Assembly: GCA_963737425.1 (NCBI GenBank)
Contig: CAVTSX010000010.1
Span: forward strand, 1,254,869-1,318,868
From: DASXRA01 sp963737425
Lineage (GTDB): Bacteria; Actinomycetota; Actinomycetes; Mycobacteriales; Jatrophihabitantaceae
Direction: 5' to 3'
Length of the DNA stretch: 64,000 nucleotides
Shown here one piece after another: positions 42,708-51,428 of the stretch. The position numbers and the translations under genes are program-made. The number at the start of each line of letters is the position of its first letter. Position 1 is the stretch's first letter. The notes under the pieces were generated by a model. That model was not told the DNA's origin. It saw nothing but the letters and a program-made list of their open reading frames with translations, and did no database searches.

Positions 42708-43837
42708 CGAAACCCCCGCACGATGTCGTCGAGCAGGCGGACACCAAGTCCTGGGCCCTGCGGCAGGTGCGCCGTGCTGCCGTCGATGGCGAGCGGCTCG
42801 GCCAGGACATCTTCGGTGTAGAAGTGTTGGCCGATGATGTCGGACGGGATGGCCCCGAGCCGCTCGCACGCGCTGGCCACATGCAACTGCGCCGCCGTAC
42901 CGAGGCCGAGTTCGCCGTTGCTCCCGATCACGACGTCGAGGCCGAATGCCGTGCAGGTATTGGCCATCTGCGTAGCGCGCTCCAGGCCGGCGCTCTTTCC
43001 GATGTACACGCTGACCGCGTCGGCAGCATCGGCGCGGATGACCTGCGCGAGGTCGTCCGCTCCGTACACCGACTCGTCGGCGACGACCGGGAGCGGGCCG
43101 GTCCGCAACGCGTGCATGCCGGCGATGTCTCTTGCGGCGACGGGTTGTTCGATGAACGCCGCGCGGTACTCGGCCAGCTCGGGTATGGCCCGGCGGGCGT
43201 CGGAAAGGCTCCAGCCCCCGTTGGCGTCGGCGCCGATGAACGCCGCGGGTCCGGCAAGTTCACGCGCGAGGGCGAATCGCGCGACGTCGCCGTCGAGTCC
43301 GCGCCCCACTTTCACCTTGAAGGCAGCGAATCCCGCCTCTACCGCCGCTCGATGCCCGGCCCGCAGATCGTCGTCGTCTCCGCTGAGTGAGATCTTCACC
43401 GGCACGGCGTCACGCACCGGTCCGCCGAGCAGTACCGCTACCGGCAGCGAAAGGCTGACGCCGAGCGCGTCCCACAACGCCATGTTCAGGCCCGCCTTCG
43501 CGAACCGGTTTCCCGCGATCAGGCGGTCCATGACGGCGGACAACGCAGCGACCGGCCCGATCGGCCGGCCGAGCAGGGCCGGAGCGATGACGTCGCGAAT
43601 GGCATGTGCCGTCGTGACCTCGTCCTCGCCACTCCAGTTGCGCGTGGCGCTGACCTCGCCGTAACCCTCAGCGCCGTCGCTGGCCCGGATCCTGACCAGA
43701 AGAAACGTCGACACGTCGTGCGTCGTCTTGGCGCCGCGCACGGCCAGCGCGGGATTGAACTTCCGGGTGACGGTGGTGGTCTCGATCGCCTCGATGGTCG
43801 GTGCCCGGAATCCGGGCTCGCTCGGCACTTGTGTCAC
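42704..43837 (-). CDS. Enolase-superfamily enzyme, muconate-lactonizing/epimerase subgroup
   Basis: The protein has 377 residues. The capping domain (1-130) is followed by a TIM barrel with the MLE-subgroup acid-base pair: Lys174-x-Lys176 (FKVKVG) and Lys281 (YIGKSAG). Metal ligands are Asp204 (GADANGG), Glu230 (FIEQPV) and Asp254/Glu255 (VADESV). Members epimerise dipeptides or N-acyl amino acids, or cycloisomerise muconate or o-succinylbenzoate precursors. Next to a peptide-type transporter, epimerase activity on a dipeptide or N-acyl amino acid is the best guess. It lies 12 bp after dppF-2. Confidence 0.9.
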   Translation of the reverse strand: MTQVPSEPGFRAPTIEAIETTTVTRKFNPALAVRGAKTTHDVSTFLLVRIRASDGAEGYGEVSATRNWSGEDEVTTAHAIRDVIAPALLGRPIGPVAALSAVMDRLIAGNRFAKAGLNMALWDALGVSLSLPVAVLLGGPVRDAVPVKISLSGDDDDLRAGHRAAVEAGFAAFKVKVGRGLDGDVARFALARELAGPAAFIGADANGGWSLSDARRAIPELAEYRAAFIEQPVAARDIAGMHALRTGPLPVVADESVYGADDLAQVIRADAADAVSVYIGKSAGLERATQMANTCTAFGLDVVIGSNGELGLGTAAQLHVASACERLGAIPSDIIGQHFYTEDVLAEPLAIDGSTAHLPQGPGLGVRLLDDIVRGFR

Positions 43838-43849
43838 GCCTGCCCCGCC

Positions 43850-44899
43850 TCAGCCCACTCGCCCGGCGGTCGCCGTCGCTTCGTCGCCTGCACCGTCGGC
43901 CAGCGTATGTATGACCGATTCGGGCGACTGCGGAAAATGGCAGGCGACGCGGTGCCCGGACGCCACCTGCAACAGCGGCGGGTCCTCGTCGGCGCATCGC
44001 GGTGAGAGCGAACCCAGCGGGCAGCGCAGCCGAAACTGGCATCCCTTCTCGGGAACCGTGTCGACCTCGTCGGCACGGTCGAGCCGCGCACGAACGTTCG
44101 CGCGCTCCTGACTCGGGTCGGGCACGGGTATCGCCGACATCAGGCTGTGCGTGTAGGGATGCAGCGGGTCGCCGAACAGGCGATCACGGGGCCCCGACTC
44201 GACGATGCGCCCGTGGTACATCACGGCGACCGACGTGGACATGTAGCGCACGATCGCGAGGTCGTGCGAGACGAACAGGTAGGTAAGGCCGAGGCGTGCC
44301 TGCAGGTCGCGCAGCAGATTCAGGATCTGCGCCCGGATCGACACGTCGACCGCGGAGACGGCCTCGTCGAGAACGATGAAGTCCGGTTCGAGGGCCAGTG
44401 CGCGGGCGATGCCGACGCGTTGGCACTGCCCGCCCGACATCTGGTGCGGGTAGCGCTCGGCGAATTCCGGGCGCAGCCCGACCAGATCGAGCAGCTCGCC
44501 GACTCGTGCGCGACGCCGCGTGCCGCGCAGGCCGAAGTGCACGCTCAACGGCAGGCCGACGATCTGCTCGACGGTCTTGCGCCGGTTGAGCGCGGCGAAA
44601 GGATCTTGGAAAACGATCTGCATACGACGCCGCTGGGCCCGAAGTTCCTGGTGCGACAGGGCGAACAGGTCGCGGCCGTTCATCACCACCCGGCCCGACG
44701 TCGGCTGTTCCAGCCGGAGCAGCAACCGCGCGACCGTCGACTTGCCCGAACCGGACTCGCCGACCAACCCGAAGGTTTCTGCGCGGCGGACGTCGAACGA
44801 CACGCCGTCAACGGCCCGAACGGCGCCGTGGCGGCCGAGTGGATAGTGGCGCACGAGGTTGTCGGCGGCGACGATGACGTCGGACTCGGGGTTGCTCAC
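43850..44899 (-). CDS. Dipeptide/oligopeptide ABC transporter ATPase DppF-type, system 2
   Basis: The predicted protein has 349 residues. It has Walker A GESGSGKST, VFQDPFAALN, signature MSGGQCQRVGIARALALEP (Cys in place of the usual Arg), Walker B FIVLDEAVSAVDV and FVSHDLAI. A C-terminal oligopeptide domain with GCQFRLRCPLGSLSPRC and later Cys may bind an Fe-S cluster. The GTG start overlaps dppD-2 (GTGA). Confidence 0.93.
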   Translation of the reverse strand: MSNPESDVIVAADNLVRHYPLGRHGAVRAVDGVSFDVRRAETFGLVGESGSGKSTVARLLLRLEQPTSGRVVMNGRDLFALSHQELRAQRRRMQIVFQDPFAALNRRKTVEQIVGLPLSVHFGLRGTRRRARVGELLDLVGLRPEFAERYPHQMSGGQCQRVGIARALALEPDFIVLDEAVSAVDVSIRAQILNLLRDLQARLGLTYLFVSHDLAIVRYMSTSVAVMYHGRIVESGPRDRLFGDPLHPYTHSLMSAIPVPDPSQERANVRARLDRADEVDTVPEKGCQFRLRCPLGSLSPRCADEDPPLLQVASGHRVACHFPQSPESVIHTLADGAGDEATATAGRVG

Positions 44900-45930
44900 C
44901 GCGGTTCTCCACTCAGGATGGCCTCGGACGCCGCATAGCGCGCATCGGCGAAATGGCATTCGGCGAAACGATCCACGCCGAGCGATACCGCGGCAGGTTC
45001 CTCGGTGGCGCACCGCGCGGCAGCGTAGGAGCAACGGGGATGGAAGGAGCAGCCCCCCGGCATCCGGTCCGGTAACGGCGGCTGGCCGCTGATCATCGTC
45101 ATCGGCTGCGCGACGTCGGCATCGAGGCGGCAGACCGCGCCGAGCAGGGCCTCGGTGTAGGGGTGCACCGGCTGCGCGTACAGCCCGTCGACCGTCGCGC
45201 TCTCGACGAACCGGCCCGCGTACATCACCTTGATCTCGTCGCAGAATCCGGCCGCGACGCCGAGGTCATGGGTGATCAGGATGACGGCAAGGCCACGCTC
45301 CTCGACGATCCGGCTGAGCAGGTCGAGCACCCGGGCCTGCGTGGTGACGTCGAGGGCCGTGGTCGGTTCGTCGGCGAGCAACACGTCGGGATCACTCGAC
45401 AGCGCCATGGCGATCATGACGCGCTGGCGCATACCGCCGGAGAACTCGTGCGGATAGCTGTCGACGCGGCGCGACGGCCGCGGCACACCGACCTCGTTCA
45501 ACGCGTCGATTGCCCGCGAGCGAGCCTGCTTGGCCGACGCGCCGGAGGCGATGCGGATCGCCTCCACGATCTGCGCACCGACGGTGAAGACCGGATTCAG
45601 CGACGACATCGGATCCTGGTAGATCATGCCCATCCGGCGGGCACGCACCTGCGCCATCTCGCGATCGGACAGCGCGAGCAGGTCGGTCCCGTCGAGCAAC
45701 ACCTTCCCGGAAAGGCGCGCCGGCGGGTGTAGGAGGCGCATGACGGCCAGCGCTGTCAGCGACTTCCCGCTGCCGGACTCGCCGACGATGCCGAGCCGTT
45801 GGCCACGCTCGAGCCGCAATGACGCGCCGCGCACGGGCTCGACGGCCGAACGCTGGTGAGCAGGGAAGGACACGCGGAGCTGCGAGACGTCCAGCAGGGG
45901 CCGGGACTCAGCGTCCGGGGCGGCAGTCAT
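44896..45930 (-). CDS. Dipeptide/oligopeptide ABC transporter ATPase DppD-type, system 2
   Basis: The predicted protein has 344 residues. It has Walker A GESGSGKSL, MIYQDPMSSLNPVFTVG, FSGGMRQRVMIAMALSSDP, LLADEPTTALDV and ITHDLGV. The C-terminus carries PGGCSFHPRCSYAAARC and a later Cys in ECHFADA. Start ATG 45930 overlaps the dppC-2 stop. It pairs with DppF-2. Confidence 0.94.
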   Translation of the reverse strand: MTAAPDAESRPLLDVSQLRVSFPAHQRSAVEPVRGASLRLERGQRLGIVGESGSGKSLTALAVMRLLHPPARLSGKVLLDGTDLLALSDREMAQVRARRMGMIYQDPMSSLNPVFTVGAQIVEAIRIASGASAKQARSRAIDALNEVGVPRPSRRVDSYPHEFSGGMRQRVMIAMALSSDPDVLLADEPTTALDVTTQARVLDLLSRIVEERGLAVILITHDLGVAAGFCDEIKVMYAGRFVESATVDGLYAQPVHPYTEALLGAVCRLDADVAQPMTMISGQPPLPDRMPGGCSFHPRCSYAAARCATEEPAAVSLGVDRFAECHFADARYAASEAILSGEPR

Positions 45931-46823
45931 CTGCGCCTCCGTGGGTCGAGGATCTCCTGCAGTTGGTCTCCGACAGTGTTGAGCGACCACACGGCAAGGA
46001 AGATGACGATGCCAGGGAACACGACGTACCCCAGCGCATCGAAGATCCGCTGATAGCCCATCTGCATAAGGGTGCCCCACGAGGCCGACGGCGGTTGGAC
46101 GCCCAGGCCGACGAAGCTGAGGCTCGCCTCGATGATGATCGCGTCGGCGGCCACGATGGCCGCCCGCGCGATCAGAACCGGCGCGGTGTTCGGCAGCACC
46201 TCGCCGAAGATCACCCGCATACGTGGTGCCCCGACGGCGACCGCGGCCCGGTAGTAGTCCGTGCGAAGCTCGGTCAGTGCGGCCGCTCGCGCCACGCGAG
46301 CAGTCACGGGTGTGAGCAGCAACCCGATGATCACCGCGAGACTCATCAGGCCCGAGCCGAACGCGACCACGAGGATCAGCGCGAACATCAGCGCCGGAAT
46401 CGCCATGATCACGTCGATGGTGCGCATGAAGATCTCGTCGAGCCAGCCCTGCGCCTGCGCGGCCAGGAATCCCCAGAGCACGCCGAGCACCATGGCGACC
46501 ACGGTCGAACCGAGCGCGATACCCAGGTCGATCCGCCCGCCGTACAGCACGCGGCTGAACAGGTCCCGGCCGAGTTCGTCGGTGCCGAACCAGTGGGAGG
46601 TCGAGGGGCCCTGCAGGCGGATCGTTGCCGCGATGTGGTTCGGCGGGTACCGCGTGAGAATTGGCGCGGCCAGCGAGCCGATCACCAGCACGGTAAGGAC
46701 GAAAACCGCGAGCGCACCGAGCGGCCGATTGATCATTCGCCGCAGGGCCCGCCTGCTTCTGGGCAGGGCAGCGGCATCGTCGAGGGTCACCGAGGTTCCC
46801 TCGCCGAGCGCGACGGTACTCAT
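45927..46823 (-). CDS. Dipeptide/oligopeptide ABC transporter permease DppC-type, system 2
   Basis: The predicted protein has 298 residues. It has HWFGTDELGRDLFSRVLYGGRIDLG, the permease core with YYRAAVAVGAPRMRVIFGEVLPNTAP, and SLSFVGLGVQPPSASWGTLMQ. Six membrane helices are expected. The start overlaps dppB-2 by four bases. The longer upstream frame is a false extension inside dppB-2. Confidence 0.94.
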   Translation of the reverse strand: MSTVALGEGTSVTLDDAAALPRSRRALRRMINRPLGALAVFVLTVLVIGSLAAPILTRYPPNHIAATIRLQGPSTSHWFGTDELGRDLFSRVLYGGRIDLGIALGSTVVAMVLGVLWGFLAAQAQGWLDEIFMRTIDVIMAIPALMFALILVVAFGSGLMSLAVIIGLLLTPVTARVARAAALTELRTDYYRAAVAVGAPRMRVIFGEVLPNTAPVLIARAAIVAADAIIIEASLSFVGLGVQPPSASWGTLMQMGYQRIFDALGYVVFPGIVIFLAVWSLNTVGDQLQEILDPRRRR

Positions 46824-47791
46824 GACGCCGCCCCCACCCTTACCTTCAGCCTCGGATCGAGCAGGCCGTACAGGACGTCGACGATCATCGTTATGCAGAT
46901 GAACGCCGCGGCCGCAAGCAGGATCGCGGTCTGCAACACCGCGTAGTCGCGCTTGGTCACCGAGTCGATGATCAGCGTGCCCATGCCGGGCCAGCTGAAG
47001 ATGTACTCGACGATGACGACTCCGCCGAGAAGCTGGCCCACCATCACGCCGATGAGCGTCAACGTCGGGATCAGCGCATTCGGCGTCGCGTGTCTGCGGA
47101 CCACCGTCGGCCACAGCAAGCCCTTGCCCTCCGCGGTACGGATGTAGGGAGCAGCGGTGACCTCGGCGAGCGAGGCGCGCATGAAACGCAGAATCGGCGC
47201 GCTGATCGAGAACGCCAGCGTGAGCGCCGGCATCAGGATCAGCCGCAGGTTCTGCACCGGATCGCTGAACAGCGACACGTAGCCGCTGCTCGGCAGTATG
47301 TGCAGCTTCACCGCGAACACGACGATGAGGGCGATGGCGGTGAGGAATGCCGGCGCCGACATGCCGACCGACGCGATCGTCGTGACCACCCGGTCGAGGA
47401 CGCCGCGGGGACGGATCGCCGCCATGATCGCCGCCGGGATCGCGAACGCCAGCGCCAGCAGGAGGGCGACGACGGTCAGCTCGACCGTCGGCCAGATCCG
47501 CGGACCAACGAGCGTCTGCACCGGCTCCTGGCTGAAGTAGGACGTACCGAAGTCTCCGGTGAACACGCCGGACAGCCACGACCAGTACTGCACGAGCAAG
47601 GGCCGGTCGAGCCCGAACGTGTGCCGCGTCTGCGCCAGAACCTGCGGATCGACACCGTGCACGTTGCCGAGCAGCGTCGTCGCCGGATCTCCGGGCAGGA
47701 TGCGCAGCACGACGAAGATCACCAGCGAGGCGACGATGAGCATCACCACGCCGGTGATCAACCGTCGTGCGACGTAACGAGCAACCTCCAT
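46820..47791 (-). CDS. Dipeptide/oligopeptide ABC transporter permease DppB-type, system 2
   Basis: The protein has 323 residues. It starts ARYVARRLITGVVMLIVASLVIFVVLRILPGDPA, the standard DppB N-terminus. RTAEGKGLLWPTVVRRHATPNALIPTLTL is the ATPase-contact loop, and EYIFSWPGMGTLIIDSVTKRDY precedes the last helices. It lies 31 bp after dppA-2. Confidence 0.94.
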   Translation of the reverse strand: MEVARYVARRLITGVVMLIVASLVIFVVLRILPGDPATTLLGNVHGVDPQVLAQTRHTFGLDRPLLVQYWSWLSGVFTGDFGTSYFSQEPVQTLVGPRIWPTVELTVVALLLALAFAIPAAIMAAIRPRGVLDRVVTTIASVGMSAPAFLTAIALIVVFAVKLHILPSSGYVSLFSDPVQNLRLILMPALTLAFSISAPILRFMRASLAEVTAAPYIRTAEGKGLLWPTVVRRHATPNALIPTLTLIGVMVGQLLGGVVIVEYIFSWPGMGTLIIDSVTKRDYAVLQTAILLAAAAFICITMIVDVLYGLLDPRLKVRVGAAS

Positions 47792-47822
47792 GTAGGACCA
47801 GTCTCCGCTACGTGAGCCGGCC

Positions 47823-49355
47823 TCAGCTGACCGAGGCCTGCGTGAGGATCGGAGTGCCGTCGCTCGTCGTCCAGATGCCGTCGACCTTGGTCGACGCTGC
47901 GACGACGGTGGCGTTCTGCATCAGCACGATCGAGGGCACCTGCTCATTGATGATCTGCTGCATCTGGGCGTAGATCGCGGTGCGCGCCGAATCGCTCGGG
48001 GCCTGCAACGCCTGCTGCAGAAGGCTGTTGTACTTGGCGTCTGACCAGTTGCACTCACATCCACCGGCGTACCACTTCAGCGCGTACGCGGGCGTCGGCT
48101 TGAGGTTCCAGAAGTTCGCAACGATCATGCCCGGGAACTTCTTGCCGGCCGGGAAGAATGCCTTCAGCCAGGCGCTGACTTCCTGCTGCTTGATCTGGAG
48201 CTTGAGGCCGATCTTCTGCAGGTCCTGCTGCAGGATCTCGGCCATGCTGACCCATTCGGGGTGCCGGCCGGCAACGGTCCAGAACGTGAACGTGGTGCCT
48301 GGTTTCACGCCGGCCTCGTCGAAGAGTTGCTTGGCTTTCTGCAGGTCGAATGCGTACGCGGTCTGGTTGCTGGCGTAGGCCGGGCTCTTCGCGGGCAGCA
48401 GGTCGTTCGTGGGCGCCACGTCACCGATCCCGCCGAAAGCGGCCGACTGCATGGTGGCGCGGTCGGCTGCGTACGCCAGGGCCTGACGTGCCTTGGGGTT
48501 GTCGAACGGCGCCGAGGTCGTGTCGAGCTCCCAGACGGTGTCGCCGGAACTCACGCTCGGCTGGATCACGTGAATGTTCGACGCGTTCTTCAGATGCCCG
48601 ACGTCAGCAGGCGAAACGCCCCACAGCACGTCGATCGCACCGGTCGTCAGCGACGTCATCGCACTGGTGAGGTCGGCTGCGCGCTGAATCCGGATCGTGC
48701 TGAGCTTCGCCTTCTGGCCCCAGTAACCCGGGAACGCCGCTAGCAGCACGTGATCGTCCGGGACGAACTGGGTGAGCCGGAACGGCCCGGTACCGTCGCC
48801 GTTCTGGTTCACCGCGCCGACCGTGTCGACGTTGGTCATGTAAATGTTGGCAAGGGCCGTCGGCAGCAAGGCGTTCGGTGTCTTGAGATTGAGCACGAGC
48901 GTCGTGTCGTTGGATGCCGTGGCCGACTGCACGCTGCTGATGAAGTTCAACTGCTGCGATGCATGGCTCGGGTCCAGGACGTACTTGATGTTCTTGACTG
49001 CGTCCTGGGCGGTGAACGCCTTGCCGCTGTGGTACTTCACGCCATCCTTCAGGGTGAACGTCCACGTCTTCAGGTCAGGGGAACTCTTCCAGGACGTCGC
49101 GAGGTCGGGCTGGGTGCTTCCGTCCTGAGCGATCTTCGTCAGGCTGTCGAAGAGCAGCGGCGCGACGGGCTGCTCGGTCGCCGAATTGATCGTGTTCGGA
49201 TTCAGGCTGGTGAGCCCACCGCCGGAATAGCCGTAGGTCAGCGTCCCGCTGCCTACGCCAGTCTTCTTCCCACCGCTGTTGCTGGAGCAGGCAGCAGCCA
49301 CGGCGAGTACAACACAACCCACACCTATGATCCGCAAGCTTTTCGACGTTCTCAT
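47823..49355 (-). CDS. Extracellular solute-binding lipoprotein, family 5 (DppA type), system 2
   Basis: The protein has 510 residues. The lipoprotein signal ends in VAAAC (Cys23) followed by SSNSGG. SBP_bac_5 landmarks include LFDSLTKIAQDGSTQPDLATSW, TWTFTLKDGVKYHSGKAFTAQDAVKNIKYVLDP, GTGPFRLTQF and ARQALAYAADRATM. The segment YAGGCECNWSDAKYN has two extra Cys. It shows no close similarity to DppA-1 by eye, so the two systems probably take up different solutes. It lies 53 bp after the U32-like gene and may share its transcript. Confidence 0.94.
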   Translation of the reverse strand: MRTSKSLRIIGVGCVVLAVAAACSSNSGGKKTGVGSGTLTYGYSGGGLTSLNPNTINSATEQPVAPLLFDSLTKIAQDGSTQPDLATSWKSSPDLKTWTFTLKDGVKYHSGKAFTAQDAVKNIKYVLDPSHASQQLNFISSVQSATASNDTTLVLNLKTPNALLPTALANIYMTNVDTVGAVNQNGDGTGPFRLTQFVPDDHVLLAAFPGYWGQKAKLSTIRIQRAADLTSAMTSLTTGAIDVLWGVSPADVGHLKNASNIHVIQPSVSSGDTVWELDTTSAPFDNPKARQALAYAADRATMQSAAFGGIGDVAPTNDLLPAKSPAYASNQTAYAFDLQKAKQLFDEAGVKPGTTFTFWTVAGRHPEWVSMAEILQQDLQKIGLKLQIKQQEVSAWLKAFFPAGKKFPGMIVANFWNLKPTPAYALKWYAGGCECNWSDAKYNSLLQQALQAPSDSARTAIYAQMQQIINEQVPSIVLMQNATVVAASTKVDGIWTTSDGTPILTQASVS

Positions 49356-49408
49356 CGTGTCCGTTCCCTTCGACGGCGCCTCGAGACGTATTGCGCCACG
49401 GCGTTTTG

Positions 49409-50404
49409 CTAGCTGGACAGGTTGTGCGTCAGGCCGTTCACGAGATCGGCTTTGCGTGCGCGGTTGACGCGGTCGAGAATCTGGATGGCGAGTGTCGCCC
49501 GGCGCACGCGCTCGCGTGCGGTGTCCAGGGCGTGCGCTCTGAGGTGGTGCCCGTACGGATACAGCCCGGCGGCATTGCGCACGGCGAACTTCAGATGCAC
49601 CGGCGCGGTCACGCGCACGATTTCGGGCACGTCGTAATACCGCAACGGCGCGCCGAAATCGTCGGGCGCCTCGATGTAGATGTCAATGGGCACATCGATG
49701 GCGGATCGCAGGCCGGCCAGTTGCGCGACCGAGAGGTCGACCGGCACGTTGATGGTGTCGGCGCCGAGATCCTCCAACAGCCTTGCGGTAGCGGGATTGG
49801 ACGCCGGCATGGACGCCGAGACCTTCATGCGCAGGTCGGCGGGCAGGACCCCGGACGCGCGCATCTTGCCCAGTACCCAAAGATGCCCGAGATCGGCTAC
49901 CAGTACGGATCGCAGCCCGAGTTCGCAGCCGTGGCGGACATCTTCGATTGCCGCAAGCAGTTGCTCCTCACCGCGCAAGGTTGCCGCGACGCTGCGCCCG
50001 GCCTTGCTCGATGCCTGCAGGCCGATGTCCCATTCCGCGCGCGGCCCGACGAACAGGCAGATCTCCACGGAGTTCTCCCGGCCGATCTGAACCATCTCGC
50101 GGATCTCGTCGTCGGTCTGCATCATGATTCCGCTGCCCTGACTGATGCGATCTACGCGCAGGCCGTACTCGCGCGCAGTGTCCAGAACCGCCCGCAGCGC
50201 CTCCGGCCCTTCGACGGACGGGATCTCGATGTGGTACGGCTCGCCGTCCGGGAAGGTGGCAGTAGAAGTGATCAGACCACTGACGTCCGTGCGGCTCCCG
50301 TTCAGGACTCCGATCTCGGTGAGGTACGCCGCGAGTTCGCCGTTGTGGACCTGATACCTGCCGTCGCCGCCAGGTTCAGTATTTGGAATCATGGTTCCGG
50401 ACAT
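49409..50404 (-). CDS. U32-peptidase-related TIM-barrel protein
   Basis: The protein has 331 residues. The segment RHGCELGLRSVLVADLGHLWVLGKMRASG, then MKVSASMPASNPATARLLEDLGADTINVPVDLSVAQLAGLRSAIDVPIDIYIEAPDDFG and VHLKFAVRNAAGLYPYG resembles the U32 peptidase/collagenase-like barrel. The Cys cluster of YegQ-type U32 members is absent, so it may be a different enzyme. A promoter with TTGACT and CATACT lies so close that the mRNA would be leaderless from ATG 50404. Being first, it may be the head gene of the dpp-2 operon. Confidence 0.7.
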   Translation of the reverse strand: MSGTMIPNTEPGGDGRYQVHNGELAAYLTEIGVLNGSRTDVSGLITSTATFPDGEPYHIEIPSVEGPEALRAVLDTAREYGLRVDRISQGSGIMMQTDDEIREMVQIGRENSVEICLFVGPRAEWDIGLQASSKAGRSVAATLRGEEQLLAAIEDVRHGCELGLRSVLVADLGHLWVLGKMRASGVLPADLRMKVSASMPASNPATARLLEDLGADTINVPVDLSVAQLAGLRSAIDVPIDIYIEAPDDFGAPLRYYDVPEIVRVTAPVHLKFAVRNAAGLYPYGHHLRAHALDTARERVRRATLAIQILDRVNRARKADLVNGLTHNLSS

Positions 50405-50410
50405 GCGCTG

Positions 50411-50438
50411 AGTATGGCACGGTGGCCGTTCCAGTCAA
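50411..50438 (-). promoter_or_regulatory. Leaderless promoter of the U32-like/dpp-2 operon
   Basis: On the minus strand TTGACT (50433-50438) and CATACT (50411-50416) are separated by 16 bp, and ATG follows six bases after the -10 box. No ribosome site precedes the ATG. This promoter would drive the U32-like gene and probably the dpp-2 genes. Confidence 0.5.
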
Positions 50439-50451
50439 GAGTCGCGAGCTG

Positions 50452-50495
50452 TTCAATTGTGGCCATTCTCGGCCGACAAGATCACCTGAATTGAA
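50452..50495. promoter_or_regulatory. Inverted repeat, candidate IclR operator
   Basis: TTCAATT (50452-50458) and AATTGAA (50489-50495) are perfect inverted arms 30 bp apart, just upstream of the promoter at 50411-50438. Each arm also sits in a small dyad (CAATTG, GAATTG). They lie between iclR (ends 50572) and the U32-like gene, so the IclR protein is the obvious candidate ligand. Confidence 0.4.
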
Positions 50496-50571
50496 CGCTC
50501 AAGGACATGCCTATTACCCGCGTGTTTCAGCACGAACACGCGGTGATCAAATAGCGATCAAATTCAGCGGT

Positions 50572-51402
50572 CTACTGCTCAGCCGGCGCGCCCAATTGCA
50601 GCGAGATCGCCGCGGCCGTCTCGACCACGGCCGCCGCTACCCGAGTCAGCGCGGCGCCGGTCAGATCGCGATTCAGGCCCACGACGCCGGTTGATGCGAC
50701 CACCTCGCCGCGATGGTTGCGGATGGGAGCCGCGACACATCGCACGCCGGGTTCCTCCTCCTCTTCGTCAAGTGCGTAGCCACGTTCTCGAACCTTCTTG
50801 AGATTGGCCTTGAAAGCACGGGCTGATTGAATGCTCTTTTCCGTTCCACTGCTGAAATCGAGGCTCCGGGTAACGCGATCGAGTTCGTCGTCGGGCAGAT
50901 ACGCCGCCAGTGCCTTGCCGACACCGGTCAGGTGCACCGAGACGCGCTTGCCGACGTAGGTGTCGAAGCGCACCAGCCCCGGACCGTCGAGCTTTCGCAG
51001 GTACACGACCGAGCTGTCGTCGATGCCCGCGAGGTGCACGGTCATGCCCGTCATCTCCCGGAGCTTCTCCAGGTGCGGTTCGGCCACCTTGGCGACGTCG
51101 AGATTGCGCATGGCCCGCATGCCCAGTTCGAACATGCGCGAGGTGAGCCGATAGCGCCCCTCGGCGTCGCGGGCGAGATAACCGAGCTGCTCCAGGCTGG
51201 TGAGCAGGACGAACGCACTGCTCTTGGGCAACGCCAGTAGTTCGACGACATCCACCATCCGAGCGCCCTGCTCGCGGCGTGAGATCAGTTCGAGCACGGC
51301 GAATGCCTTCTCGACCGCCGGAGTGGAGTACTTGCTCTGCTTCTCGCGCGCCGCGGCGGCAGGCCTGCCGCGCCGACGCACATCGGCCGGTGTTGTCGTC
51401 AC
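50572..51402 (-). CDS. IclR-family transcriptional regulator
   Basis: The predicted protein has 276 residues. A basic tail (RRRGRPAAAAREKQSKY) precedes the winged helix (PAVEKAFAVLELISRREQGARMVDVVELLALPKSSAFVLLTSLEQLGYL). The effector domain has LREMTGMTVHLAGIDDSSVVYLRKLDG, LTGVGKALAAYLP and a C-terminal VRCVAAPIRNHRGEVVASTGVVGL. GTG 51402 follows AAGGGG. It is the last gene of the amidohydrolase-creatininase operon and probably controls that operon and the dpp-2 promoter. Confidence 0.92.
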   Translation of the reverse strand: MTTTPADVRRRGRPAAAAREKQSKYSTPAVEKAFAVLELISRREQGARMVDVVELLALPKSSAFVLLTSLEQLGYLARDAEGRYRLTSRMFELGMRAMRNLDVAKVAEPHLEKLREMTGMTVHLAGIDDSSVVYLRKLDGPGLVRFDTYVGKRVSVHLTGVGKALAAYLPDDELDRVTRSLDFSSGTEKSIQSARAFKANLKKVRERGYALDEEEEEPGVRCVAAPIRNHRGEVVASTGVVGLNRDLTGAALTRVAAAVVETAAAISLQLGAPAEQ

Positions 51403-51428
51403 ATGTGCCCCTTGGTTACTCGTCAAAC

